From Bacteroidales bacterium (lineage in GTDB: Bacteria; Bacteroidota; Bacteroidia; Bacteroidales; Muribaculaceae), in contig CAJTFH010000018.1 of the NCBI GenBank assembly GCA_910575545.1, positions 1-64,000 on the forward strand: a DNA stretch of 64,000 bases. The letters run 5' to 3'. A model generated the notes under the pieces. That model ran no database searches, had not been told where the DNA came from, and saw nothing but the letters and a program-made list of their open reading frames with translations. Below are positions 52,500 through 61,451 of the stretch, in pieces (position 1 is the stretch's first letter; each line of letters starts with the position of its first letter). A program made the position numbers and the translations under genes.

Positions 52500-55400
52500 T
52501 TAGAAAGTGAAGTTAACATTGAATCCGAGGCTGCGCATCGATGGCATCATGAAGTAGTCTATTCCCTGATAGTAGTTGTCGGTCGAAGCCACCGATTCCG
52601 GGTCGAAAGGAGCCTTATTGTAGATCATCCACAGGTTGCGCCCTACGAAAGAGAGCTTGATATCACACACATTCTTAAGCCAACGGCGGGGGAATGTGTA
52701 GCTTACGGTCACTTCACCCAAACGGATGTTAGTGGCGTCGTAGATGTAGTATTGTGGAACCGCCGTGCCTCCGGCAATGGTTGAATACCACATTTGCGGG
52801 CTGACGCGGTCGCCGTTGTTGAGCTGCACAAAACCTTGGTCGCGGGCGTCGGCAGTTGCCTGGCTCACCCCGTAGTAGTCAAGTACGGCCTGGGTGCGCG
52901 AGAACACCTTACCTCCCAGACGGGCATTAATCATGAAGCTGGCGGCAAGATTCTTCCATTTAAACGAGTTGTTCCAGGCCAGATTTCCGGCAGGAAGCAC
53001 CGAGCCGAGTTTGATATAGTCTTCCTTGTCTTTAATCGACGATGTGGCAACAGCCTGGGTTTCGTCAACGTAGATTGCTCCGTTGGCATCGCGGACCAGG
53101 TCGATTGTTGAATAGATGTCGCCCATGGTACCACCCTTTTTCAACAGGAAACGGGTTGAACCAAGACCACCCATATCAAGAACATCCATCGAGAAACGCT
53201 CACCGGTCACGGGGTTTATGGCATTGTCGGCCAATTCAGTCACCTTGTTGCGGTTGAATGAATATGTCAGACCGCTATCCCAGGTGAAATTGCCCCATGT
53301 GTGGCTGTAGTTCAAAGCGAATTCCATACCCCAGTTACGCACCGAACCTGTCTGGATGAAGATTTTTGAATACTGGTTAACCGGAAGTTCGGGATTAAAA
53401 GTCTGGTTTTTGGTATCTGCATGATAGAATGTGGCATCGAAGGTGATATCGTTGATGAACCGGAAATTCATGCCGACTTCAAACGAATTGGTACGCTCAG
53501 GTTTAAGGTCATACATCGGGTATTGTGTGAGCACGCTCCATGAATTCGTGTCTTCATCCCATGTGTAACGCGGATTCGCGATATAGCGGCTGAAAGCCGA
53601 GCCAACCGATGCGTATGACGCACGGATTTTCCAAAGCTGCATGATATGCTGGGGAATCTGCGGCAGCAGGTTGTTCATCAGCACCGACAGACCTACCGAA
53701 GGATAGAAGAACGAAGAATTATGGCTGTTGGGGCCGGCAAGCTGTGAAGGCCAGTCGTTACGCCCGGTAAGGGTAAGATAATAGGTGTTTTTAAATCCTA
53801 CGTCGGCCGAAGCATAAAGGCTCTGGGTCTGCTCATGCCAACCGGTCTGCATCTGAGTCAGGTGCGGTTTCGACAGGTTCTGCACGGCAAAGAAGTTCGG
53901 CAGACCAGCCGGCACACCGAGGAATTTATCTGACACACCGTCGGCAATCGGGCCGTTGATGGCAAGCGCGTCATATCGCATGTCAGAGATTGATCCGCCA
54001 AAATTGGCTTGAACACTCCAGTCGTCACCGAAATTCTTGTTGAAGCTTACCAGGAAATCACCGAAAATCTGCTTGTCAGAGCTTTTCGTCACCCCGTAAT
54101 AACCACGGTTAGAACCTGCGGTAAGCTGGTCGTTAGTGCTGGCATAATTCTTTTCGGTGAATTTGTTATATGAGTTGTCGACCCTTATACGTCCGGATAC
54201 CGACAGATAAGGCAGTATCTGATAGCTAAGATGTGCGCCCAGCATAAAACGGTCCTTGCTGTTCTCGCGCAGATTGCGGTAGTTGATCCAATAAGGGTTC
54301 TGAACGGTCATACCGTAGTCACCAACTGGCCAGTACTGAGTATTGAGCTTGCGCACCGGATCATAGCGCTCATAAACCTTGATATCATTCCAGTCATTTC
54401 CACGGGGGAACAGCAGGGCGCCCACCATCGGGTTTCCATAAGTGCCCTGGTTAACCATATTTCGGTCGCTCTGATGAATATAGCTTGCGTTCACGTCGAG
54501 CACCATCTTGTCGTTAAGGAACGAAGTGGTGTTGCGTGCGTTGAAGTTATAACGGTCATAGCGGTTGTTGGGAACAATACCTTTTGAGTTCACCGCAGCC
54601 ACCGACGCATATGTCTGGTTCTTGTCGGTACCTGTCGAGAAAGTCAATGCCTGGGTCGAAAGGAAACCGGTCTGGAAATAATCTTTAGCAGGGTCAAAAC
54701 CATAGCGGTTAGCTGCCACTAAAGGAGCACCCCACGACAGGTTGCTGTTTGGCACAAGCATACCTCCGGTTCCTGTGCCGTAGCTATTCTGCAACTTGGG
54801 AGTAATCAATGCGCGTTCCCAGGCGAGAGAGCTGTTATATGTCACTTTGGTTTTTCCTGCCTGCCCTTTCTTGGTTGTTATGACAATGGCACCGTTGGCA
54901 GCTTCCGAGCCATAAAGAGCCGCAGCCGCAGCACCTGTCAGCACCGACATCGACTCGATATCTTCAGGGTTGAGGTCTGCGATAGGTTCCGACGACCCCT
55001 GCGAACCGAACTCTGTGCTGCCACCGCTGTTGGCACCACGCATAGGCATGCCGTCAACAACATAAAGGGCGTTTGACGACTGCATAATCGATTTGGTGCC
55101 TCGCATCACAACTTTAGAGATACCTCCGACACCCGACGAAGATGCATTGATGTTCACACCTGCGACTTTACCCGCCAGACCGTTGACGAAGTTAGCGTCT
55201 TTATTTTCCGACAGGACATCGCCCTTGAGCTGCTGCACGTTATACGACAGCGACTTCTGCTCACGTTTGATGCCGAGCGCGGTAACAACCACCTCATCTA
55301 ACATCTGCGAGTCTTCTGTCATGGTCACATCGATGGTCGGATTGTCGCCGACCTTGTGTTCCTGACTGGCAAAACCGATGTAAGAAAACACCAATGTGTC

Positions 55401-55700
55401 GCCCTTGCGGGCTTTCAGTGCATAGTTACCGTCAATATCGGTGGCGGTTGCCGTTGAAGTTCCTTTCACAGCCACAGTGGCGCCAATCAGGGGTTCCCCT
55501 TGGCTGTCTACCACCAGACCTGACACGGTCTGCTGCGCATTGGCTATTGCGGTTTCACCCACAGATGGCACTCCATCAATGGTAGCGTCCTGGGCGAAAG
55601 CCGATGCCGACAGAATGAAGCAAGCTGATAGCAGCGCGAAAGGGCGGCCGTAGGCGGCGATATGACGCTTGGCCGCTTCTTTACTCAGTAAATTAGGCAT
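52500..55700 (-). CDS. SusC/RagA-family TonB-dependent outer-membrane transporter
   Basis: The 1066-residue protein has a signal peptide ending near A-S-A-F-A-Q (residue 36), a carboxypeptidase-D-like regulatory domain (about 58-135, V-S-G-L-V-V-D-S-Q-G-E-P-L-I-G-A), a TonB box/plug region (about 136-260, with L-D-E-V-V-V-T-A-L-G and V-V-D-G-M-P) and a 22-strand barrel ending in F-N-V-N-F-T-F. It lacks an STN domain, so it is not an obvious partner of the usual FecI/FecR-type trans-envelope switch. It imports oligosaccharides, here probably high-mannose N-glycans, with the SusD-like protein downstream. Confidence 0.95.
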   Translation of the reverse strand: MPNLLSKEAAKRHIAAYGRPFALLSACFILSASAFAQDATIDGVPSVGETAIANAQQTVSGLVVDSQGEPLIGATVAVKGTSTATATDIDGNYALKARKGDTLVFSYIGFASQEHKVGDNPTIDVTMTEDSQMLDEVVVTALGIKREQKSLSYNVQQLKGDVLSENKDANFVNGLAGKVAGVNINASSSGVGGISKVVMRGTKSIMQSSNALYVVDGMPMRGANSGGSTEFGSQGSSEPIADLNPEDIESMSVLTGAAAAALYGSEAANGAIVITTKKGQAGKTKVTYNSSLAWERALITPKLQNSYGTGTGGMLVPNSNLSWGAPLVAANRYGFDPAKDYFQTGFLSTQALTFSTGTDKNQTYASVAAVNSKGIVPNNRYDRYNFNARNTTSFLNDKMVLDVNASYIHQSDRNMVNQGTYGNPMVGALLFPRGNDWNDIKVYERYDPVRKLNTQYWPVGDYGMTVQNPYWINYRNLRENSKDRFMLGAHLSYQILPYLSVSGRIRVDNSYNKFTEKNYASTNDQLTAGSNRGYYGVTKSSDKQIFGDFLVSFNKNFGDDWSVQANFGGSISDMRYDALAINGPIADGVSDKFLGVPAGLPNFFAVQNLSKPHLTQMQTGWHEQTQSLYASADVGFKNTYYLTLTGRNDWPSQLAGPNSHNSSFFYPSVGLSVLMNNLLPQIPQHIMQLWKIRASYASVGSAFSRYIANPRYTWDEDTNSWSVLTQYPMYDLKPERTNSFEVGMNFRFINDITFDATFYHADTKNQTFNPELPVNQYSKIFIQTGSVRNWGMEFALNYSHTWGNFTWDSGLTYSFNRNKVTELADNAINPVTGERFSMDVLDMGGLGSTRFLLKKGGTMGDIYSTIDLVRDANGAIYVDETQAVATSSIKDKEDYIKLGSVLPAGNLAWNNSFKWKNLAASFMINARLGGKVFSRTQAVLDYYGVSQATADARDQGFVQLNNGDRVSPQMWYSTIAGGTAVPQYYIYDATNIRLGEVTVSYTFPRRWLKNVCDIKLSFVGRNLWMIYNKAPFDPESVASTDNYYQGIDYFMMPSMRSLGFNVNFTF

Positions 55701-56011
55701 TGAGCTTAGGTATTAGTGAAATAATTTAAATTGATTAATAAATTCGTGTTTTAGTTGTCAGCAGCCTGGCTGCCGTGTGTGTGTGTAGTGCTGTTGTTGA
55801 TTGACAAAAGTGGCATATCCTGTCGCGAATTTCATTGCGGATGAAACCACACGAGAATAACACGTTTCAAGTTAAAAAGGTTTCAGAACTATTTATAAAC
55901 ATTGAAATCAGATTAAATTAAATAAAATTAAACCACGACCCTTAAAATTTATAGCTATAGGAATAAACGCATGATTTCTATCTCAGGAATTCCATCCATA
56001 GGTTGTGAATG
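55701..56011 (-). other. Upstream region of susC
   Basis: About 310 bp without a gene. A near-consensus -7 (CACTTTTG on the minus strand, 55812-55805) could start susC transcription about 98 nt upstream of its ATG. A GTGTGTGTGTGT run lies at about 55774-55785. The part from 55860 to 55950 is very AT-rich. No operator is obvious. Confidence 0.35.
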
Positions 56012-56194
56012 TCATTTTAACGACTCTTCTTCAATTGTGCGTTTCCATAGCTCATCAAGAGCACGGTTTTTTTCTTCATTATCCTTGCCATTGAGCAACC
56101 AGCGAACCACACGCAGCTCTGTAAGGCGCGAAAAACGCCCCGAGGTAAAAACCTCTATGACCTTGCCAACATATCTCGCTTTAAGTTTCTGCAC
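56012..56194 (-). pseudogene. Stub of a FecR-type anti-sigma factor (N-terminal domain only)
   Basis: This 60-residue frame (GTG start, otherwise open only to a TAG 12 bp upstream) reads F-T-S-G-R-F-S-R-L-T-E-L-R-V-V-R-W-L-L-N-G and E-K-N-R-A-L-D-E-L-W, the pattern of the cytoplasmic N-terminal domain of Bacteroidetes FecR-like anti-sigma factors. It then stops; the membrane helix and periplasmic domain are missing, and no ECF sigma gene is present. It is probably a remnant of a regulator pair upstream of the PUL, where N-glycan PULs often have ECF sigma/anti-sigma genes. A functional free-standing domain cannot be excluded. Confidence 0.5.
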
Positions 56195-56543
56195 TTTGCG
56201 CTGCTAATCTCAATGGTGAAAAATCGTATATCAAAAATCTATCAGGGAGCAGTTCCATTGCTTATTAAAAACAGATACCGGGTTTAATTCCGGAATCGGC
56301 TTTCACTCCCATATACAACTCTCCCGGCTGCCTCTTTACACTTAGCCCGCAGTGGTTAATTTGCGTTAAAACCGGCTCGCCACGCCATGATCATCCACGT
56401 ATCAATCAATTAATCGGTAATGTTAAATCCGAACATACCCTGATTGTGGCATGAACCAACACAGAATAACAGAGGTGTGCCAGACAACAGCTGTTGCGGC
56501 ACACCTCCCTTTGGCTTTAAACTACAAGTTTCAAGAGCGGTTC
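56195..56543. other. Gene-free stretch between the FecR stub and rng
   Basis: About 350 bp with no convincing reading frame. Apart from the terminator at 56472-56507 I see no defined element. Confidence 0.4.
56472..56507 (-). terminator. Hairpin terminator downstream of rng
   Basis: GAGGTGTGCC (56472-56481) pairs with GGCACACCTC (56498-56507); the loop contains a second small palindrome, CAACAGCTGTTG. It lies 37 bp after the rng stop. U-richness downstream is modest (TGTTATT). Confidence 0.65.
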
Positions 56544-58178
56544 TCATGACGCCCTGTTCTTGGCCTTGTTTTTCGATTTGACTGTAGAGGTCTTATCGAG
56601 GTCTTTTTCTTCTTTCAGATCTATTTCATTACGGTTCTTATCAAGAACCTTATATTGCAGATAGGCCAGCGATTCGTCGGCCATGATTTTAAATTTCCCG
56701 CCAAACTCCATACGCCATTTGCGATAGAGCGACAGGATGCCCTTCTTCACGTAGGCATCGACATATGGATGCACATAGAGCACAAAATCTTTCACTTTCA
56801 GTTCACCGATAAGATACTGCAATTTATCTTTCAACGTATCGGTGAAAAGCAGCGACGGCTGCACCTCACCTTTACCGTAGCACGACGGGCAGGTTTCTGT
56901 GGTTACTATGTCTAATGCCGGACGCACCCTCTGACGGGTTATCTGCATCAGCCCGAATTTACTCAAGGGCAATATGTTATGACGTGCGCGGTCATTAGCC
57001 ATTATCTGCCGCATATGGTCATAGAGCGCCTGGCGGTGCTCAACCTTATTCATGTCGATGAAGTCAACAACGATAATACCTCCCATATCGCGCAGACGCA
57101 ATTGACGCGCAATCTCGTCGGCGGCACGGATGTTAACATCCAATGCATTGGTTTCCTGGTCGGTTCCTGCCTTGGCGCGATTACCGGAGTTCACATCAAT
57201 GACATGAAGTGCTTCGGTATGCTCGATTATGATGTAGGCACCCGATTTGAACGACACCGTTTTTCCAAACGACGATTTTATCTGACGGGTGATGTTGAAG
57301 TGGTCGAAAATCGGTTCCGGCTTATTATAGAGCGTTACAATATCGCTCTTTTCCGGAGCTATCAGACTCACATACTTTCTAATCTGCTCCATCACCTCCG
57401 GGTCATTGACATGTATGTCTTCGAAAGTGGGAGAGAAAATGTCGCGGAGCATACCTACAATACGGCTTTCCTCCTCGAATACCAACGACGGCACCTGGGC
57501 TGAACGGATTTTGGCAATGGAGTCATCCCAGCATTTCTGCAAGGTTTTCAGCTCATGGTTAAGCTCTGCCACTGATTTCCCTTCGGCCGATGTGCGCACT
57601 ATCACACCGAAATTCTTAGGTTTGATGCTTTCGATAAGATGGCGTAGTCGAAGTTTTTCACCGGTAGTCTTGATTTTCTGCGAAATGGAGATTTTATCGC
57701 CGAAAGGAATAAGCACCATGTAGCGTCCGGTAAACGATATCTCGGTTGTCAGCCTCGGACCTTTCGACGAAATGGGTTCTTTGACAATCTGCACCATTAG
57801 TTCATCGCCCGAATTAAGCTGTTCGGTCACGGTGCCATGTTTGTCAATATCTGGAAGCAGTTTCATTTTTGTGATGTCTGGCATGGGGGCTTTACCTCCC
57901 TTCTTGTCATCAGCCAGCAACTGCTTCATGAATTCTGAATAAGAAGAAAAATGGGGGCCGAGATCCAGGTAATGAAGAAACGCATCTTTTTCATAGCCAA
58001 CGTTGACGAAAGCGGCATTCAGACCAGGCATAAGTTTTTTAACTTTTGCCACATAAATGTCACCCACAGCGTAGGCTATGTTACGGCTCTCTTTCTGTAA
58101 AGACACGAGCCGACCATCCTCCAGAAGGGCTATCGACACCTCCCGGGGCTGCACATCTACGATGAGTTCGCTTTTCAT
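56544..58178 (-). CDS. rng: Ribonuclease G/E family endoribonuclease
   Basis: The 544-residue enzyme matures rRNA and starts mRNA decay. An S1 RNA-binding domain (about 35-125) contains V-G-D-I-Y-V-A-K-V and V-N-V-G-Y-E-K-D-A-F-L. The catalytic DNase-I-like region has the magnesium-binding Asp in V-I-D-V-N-S-G near 332 and V-V-D-F-I-D-M near 376. The zinc-link C-P-S-C-Y-G-K-G is near 428. There is no long C-terminal degradosome scaffold, so RNase G is the better name. Confidence 0.94.
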   Translation of the reverse strand: MKSELIVDVQPREVSIALLEDGRLVSLQKESRNIAYAVGDIYVAKVKKLMPGLNAAFVNVGYEKDAFLHYLDLGPHFSSYSEFMKQLLADDKKGGKAPMPDITKMKLLPDIDKHGTVTEQLNSGDELMVQIVKEPISSKGPRLTTEISFTGRYMVLIPFGDKISISQKIKTTGEKLRLRHLIESIKPKNFGVIVRTSAEGKSVAELNHELKTLQKCWDDSIAKIRSAQVPSLVFEEESRIVGMLRDIFSPTFEDIHVNDPEVMEQIRKYVSLIAPEKSDIVTLYNKPEPIFDHFNITRQIKSSFGKTVSFKSGAYIIIEHTEALHVIDVNSGNRAKAGTDQETNALDVNIRAADEIARQLRLRDMGGIIVVDFIDMNKVEHRQALYDHMRQIMANDRARHNILPLSKFGLMQITRQRVRPALDIVTTETCPSCYGKGEVQPSLLFTDTLKDKLQYLIGELKVKDFVLYVHPYVDAYVKKGILSLYRKWRMEFGGKFKIMADESLAYLQYKVLDKNRNEIDLKEEKDLDKTSTVKSKNKAKNRAS

Positions 58179-58466
58179 TAATTATCTCTAAACTGTTTGT
58201 CGGATCCGGTGTTTCCGGTCCTACACCGCTGTCACAGCGCCAATGCCGGGTCAGCGGGCATTCAAATGGGATGTATATGTGCGTTATCAAACGCACTATT
58301 AATAACGAAACAAACTTTTATGCGGTCGGCACTTCCGGCGGAAATCGGCCACATGAAAGTTTGTTCCATTGCTGTCAAACGCCTCAGTCGGGGCGGCCCG
58401 GCTTGCGATATGCAAAGCCGGAACTTCAGAGCCTTAAACCCAGGCTCTTAAAGGCCACAAAGGGCG

Positions 58467-58556
58467 TTATTTCTTCTTGTGACGATTCTTGCGCAGACGT
58501 TTTTTACGCTTGTGGGTAGCCATCTTATGGCCTTTTCTTTTTTTTCCGCTTGGCAT
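58467..58556 (-). CDS. 29-residue mS38-like (AURKAIP1/COX24-domain) ribosomal mini-protein
   Basis: This tiny gene encodes M-P-S-G-K-K-R-K-G-H-K-M-A-T-H followed by K-R-K-K-R-L-R-K-N-R-H-K-K-K, the conserved Lys/Arg-rich sequence of the Bacteroidetes AURKAIP1/COX24-domain protein, related to mitochondrial mS38 and mycobacterial bS22. It probably sits on the small ribosomal subunit near the decoding region. Its place between rng and the HU gene is a conserved Bacteroidetes neighbourhood from memory. The codon run of A-rich Lys/Arg triplets is real coding rather than low complexity, since the product matches the family end to end. Confidence 0.85.
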   Translation of the reverse strand: MPSGKKRKGHKMATHKRKKRLRKNRHKKK

Positions 58557-58581
58557 ATCAATGAATGTTTAGTGGGTTATA

Positions 58582-58854
58582 TTATTTAACGTCTTCCATG
58601 AACACTTTGGCTGGCTTGAATGCCGGAATCTTGTGTTCGGGAATGATGATGGTAGTGTTCTTTGAAATGTTGCGGGCAGTTTTCTGTGAACGTGTCTTGA
58701 TGATGAAGCTGCCGAATCCGCGGAGGTAGACGGGCTCACCATGAGAAAGCGAGTCTTTTACTACTTCCATAAACTTTTCAATGGTTTCGAGAACTGCAGC
58801 TCTTTCAATGCCTGTGGTTTTCGAAATCTCGTTTACGATTTCTGCTTTAGTCAT
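58582..58854 (-). CDS. HU/IHF-family DNA-binding protein
   Basis: The 90-residue protein matches HU: the start M-T-K-A-E-I-V-N-E-I-S, the G-F-G-S-F segment near 46-50 and the beta-arm with K-T-R-S-Q-K-T-A-R-N near 55. The arm tip lacks the usual R-N-P but has A-R-N-I-S-K-N. It bends and packages DNA as a homodimer. A near-consensus -7 (GATATTTG, 58970-58963 on the minus strand) lies about 110 bp upstream. Confidence 0.95.
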   Translation of the reverse strand: MTKAEIVNEISKTTGIERAAVLETIEKFMEVVKDSLSHGEPVYLRGFGSFIIKTRSQKTARNISKNTTIIIPEHKIPAFKPAKVFMEDVK

Positions 58855-59116
58855 AGTTGTGAGTATGCTTTAAAGTTATATTTTTAATGGTTATAATCGT
58901 TATTATACTGGTGTCCATCAACATAACGCCATAATCGGCAGGGTTGTCGATTTTTGCAAGTGCAAATATCGCACTTTTTTTTCATTCGCGGGCAATTTCG
59001 CATGAAAAATCGCTAATTTTTTTGAAATAAACCTCTTAACACGATTTCATCAAAGAATCCCGGCATAGCTCGAACATGCGGATGATTATCGGAATCCGGC
59101 TCCAGCATAAACATGT

Positions 59117-59878
59117 TCAGACCTCGCGCAAACGCCACCATTTATACGATATCCCCTCATCAACGGTGTCTAGCCCCTCTATCCTCTTAAGCCTACCGAC
59201 AACAACTATGGTGACAGGCAGGATAAGTGCCTCATATGCCGTTTTAAGCAAGGCCTGGGTCAATATGAGCGATATTATGGTATCCCAACCGAAAACGCCA
59301 CCGAAGGCCACAGGAAAGAACACCATCGAATCAACCCCCTCGCCGAAAAGCGTCGACACAATCGCCCGTAAGGAGAAGCTGCCATGGTTGTTCATCGAAT
59401 CGCCCGCCGCCCTTTTCATACGGCTCATGACATAGGCGTTGACCATCGACCCACATATGAAGGCTGCGAAACTTGCTGCCATAATCCGAGGCACACTGCC
59501 GTAGACCTCTTCCATGGCCTGTTGTCCATGCCAGTCAGAGCCGCCAGGAAGCCATATCGCCACATTAAGGAATAAAGCCACCAGCAGGCTCATGGCAAAA
59601 CCAAGCCAAATCATCAGCCTGGCCTTTCCGAAACCATAAACCTCGACAACACAGTCATTGATAATATATGACACAGGAAACACTATCACACCTGCCGTTA
59701 TGGTGAACCACCCTAAATCAACCGTTTTGATTTCAATGAGGTTGGCCACAATCAGGCACACCACAAACAAAACGCTCAACACCATATAAGACACGGTCAG
59801 CACAGGCTTAATACGTGGAGGCATCCCGGCATGCACTCCGTCTGCCGAAAAGGCACACTTTTTTTCTGAATCTTTCAT
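59117..59878 (-). CDS. Queuosine precursor transporter (VUT/YhhQ family)
   Basis: The membrane protein imports preQ0/preQ1 or queuine for tRNA queuosine synthesis. Started at M-K-D-S-E-K-K (59878) it has 253 residues and about six membrane helices. Family features include V-A-N-L-I-E-I-K, F-P-V-S-Y-I-I-N-D-C-V-V-E-V-Y-G, and S-T-L-F-G-E-G-V-D-S-M-V-F-F in the second half. Longer starts (60007, 59926) would run through the riboswitch-like element, so 59878 is preferred. The preQ1-I-like aptamer directly upstream supports both the function and the start. Confidence 0.92.
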   Translation of the reverse strand: MKDSEKKCAFSADGVHAGMPPRIKPVLTVSYMVLSVLFVVCLIVANLIEIKTVDLGWFTITAGVIVFPVSYIINDCVVEVYGFGKARLMIWLGFAMSLLVALFLNVAIWLPGGSDWHGQQAMEEVYGSVPRIMAASFAAFICGSMVNAYVMSRMKRAAGDSMNNHGSFSLRAIVSTLFGEGVDSMVFFPVAFGGVFGWDTIISLILTQALLKTAYEALILPVTIVVVGRLKRIEGLDTVDEGISYKWWRLREV

Positions 59879-59882
59879 TAAT

Positions 59883-59912
59883 CTTGTTTTTAACGAGGTA
59901 GCAAGCACTCGG
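59883..59912 (-). promoter_or_regulatory. preQ1-I-like riboswitch controlling the queuosine precursor transporter
   Basis: On the minus strand, stem P1 forms from CGAG (59911-59908) and CTCG (59897-59894) around a loop TGCTTGCTAC that contains the conserved GCTAC. The A-rich tail TTAAAAACAAG follows, and its CAAG (59886-59883) can pair with the loop CTTG to form the H-type pseudoknot. The tail ends 4 nt before the ATG at 59878, so ligand binding would occlude ribosome entry. The P1 stem is 4 bp, one short of typical. Confidence 0.7.
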
Positions 59913-60003
59913 ATTGACGATTTCATATAGTGACATGCACCTTCACGGCACAGGTTCACATACTGCAAAATTACAAAATCGCCATGATATGGCAAAACAG
60001 GGG

Positions 60004-60396
60004 TCAATCAACACGGGTGTAATAAATCGTAAGCGCACCATACCACGAACTTGGCGGCCACGTTATGCTCATATTGCCAGAATTCACAAAATCGATATAG
60101 CAGTCGAGTGTGTAAGGCGCATCATATGGGGGATAAAAAGTGAAATATATCCTGTCGCCATAACAATAATAATCATAATCAATGGTAGACCCGTCGCTGA
60201 GCGACATCCAATAACCCGTACCATCGGAATAAAACACCATCTCTTCATCGGGATAACTGTTATTGCTCCAGACACCGCTGATATACCAGTCGGTGTCGGG
60301 TCCGTCGTTATCGTCATCAACACATCCTGTCAATCCGACCACTATGGCCAATGCCCCGATTGCCACTATAACGATTGCCACATATCTACCCAGCAT
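60004..60396 (-). CDS. Small lipoprotein of unknown function
   Basis: From the Met at 60396 (M-L-G-R-Y-V-A-I-V-I-V) the 130-residue product has an ideal lipoprotein signal with lipobox L-T-G-C; a longer start at 60459 adds 21 polar residues. The mature part is acidic after the Cys (V-D-D-D-N-D-G-P-D) and rich in Tyr, Trp and Asp, with an alternating pattern of a small beta-sandwich or lipocalin-like fold (W-Y-I-S-G-V-W-S-N-N, F-Y-S-D-G-T-G-Y-W). Such small lipoproteins are frequent in Bacteroidales and mostly uncharacterised. Confidence 0.7.
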   Translation of the reverse strand: MLGRYVAIVIVAIGALAIVVGLTGCVDDDNDGPDTDWYISGVWSNNSYPDEEMVFYSDGTGYWMSLSDGSTIDYDYYCYGDRIYFTFYPPYDAPYTLDCYIDFVNSGNMSITWPPSSWYGALTIYYTRVD

Positions 60397-60653
60397 TTTC
60401 TGCAAAGCAGAGATATTACAGGCTCCACTCCCATCAACCTGATTCTTTCGAGTTCCCATTGTGCTTGTTTAATCCCTTATTCAGGAACCGAGGCTATATG
60501 AAGCCGTGCAGTTCCCATATTCCAATCAAAATAACAGTTAATACCCCCTAAACACCATTCATATGCAGTTAGTGCGGTCTTTAACACATTTTAAGAACCA
60601 TGGCTATCTCCCACCACAGGCAATAAAACCGACGTCAAGGCGTTTAATCAATA

Positions 60654-61412
60654 ATGAGTTCCAACAGGAATATGAACCATCGACCAATCATGCAGCGCTT
60701 AACGGTTTTGCTGGTTGTGACCTTCATGGCCGCGGCCTTTCCGTTATCGGCCAAAGCCGACAGGCTCAACGACAAGCTGCTCAACCGCCCGTATTCAGAT
60801 ATGCGGCGGTGGCATCTTGGCTTTTCTGTGGGTCTGAACATGTTTGACTTCAGCTTCCACCATAACGGCCTTGTCACTGAAGACGGGCGCACATGGTTCA
60901 TGGAGCAGCCCGACCCTTCGCCCGGCTTCTGCGTCAACGGGCTCTTCAGCCTAAGGCTCAACGACTATTTCAGCGTGCGTGTAACACCGGGAATATATTT
61001 CGGAAACAGGCTTGTAAGATTCAAAGACACCACCAATGGCGACGAAGAAAGGCAAGACCTCAAATCGGCTTATCTGGTGTTGCCTGTAGACCTGAAATTC
61101 GCGGCCCAGCGTATGCGCAACATCCGCCCATACATGATAGGCGGCATAATGCCGGCCGTCGATGTGCTAAAGAAACGGGCAGACTTCATCCGCACCAATG
61201 CTTTCGATTTCTTTCTGACCGTAGGCTTCGGATGCGATCTATATCTCCCATACTTCAAACTCATACCGGAGCTCAAATTCTGCTTCGGGCTTACAGACGC
61301 AATCCAGCACAACCGGCCCGACCTGGTCGATGACCCCTGGAGACTCGGCGTATCGAACTCGCTCAAACGTGCCACGACACAGATGGTAGTCCTAACTTTC
61401 TATTTTGAATAA
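60654..61412 (+). CDS. porT: PorT-family outer-membrane beta-barrel protein (type IX secretion)
   Basis: The 252-residue protein has a signal peptide after a short extension (M-Q-R-L-T-V-L-L-V to A-K-A-D); Met7 or Met13 are alternative starts. The mature part shows a PorT-like pattern: R-R-W-H-L-G-F-S-V-G-L-N near 51, G-R-T-W-F-M-E-Q near 77, R-V-T-P-G-I-Y-F near 105 and V-L-T-F-Y-F-E at the end. PorT is required for type IX secretion in Porphyromonas gingivalis. The gene is followed by porP-like and porK-like genes. Confidence 0.8.
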   Translation: MSSNRNMNHRPIMQRLTVLLVVTFMAAAFPLSAKADRLNDKLLNRPYSDMRRWHLGFSVGLNMFDFSFHHNGLVTEDGRTWFMEQPDPSPGFCVNGLFSLRLNDYFSVRVTPGIYFGNRLVRFKDTTNGDEERQDLKSAYLVLPVDLKFAAQRMRNIRPYMIGGIMPAVDVLKKRADFIRTNAFDFFLTVGFGCDLYLPYFKLIPELKFCFGLTDAIQHNRPDLVDDPWRLGVSNSLKRATTQMVVLTFYFE

Positions 61413-61451
61413 ATCCGCCCACCAATCGCAAAACAACGCCCTATCAGACCC

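Noticed and set aside
55774-55785. GTGTGTGTGTGT run upstream of susC as a possible phase-variation tract
   Set aside because: It is short, lies in the predicted leader rather than between promoter boxes or in a coding frame, and no variation can be seen in one sequence.
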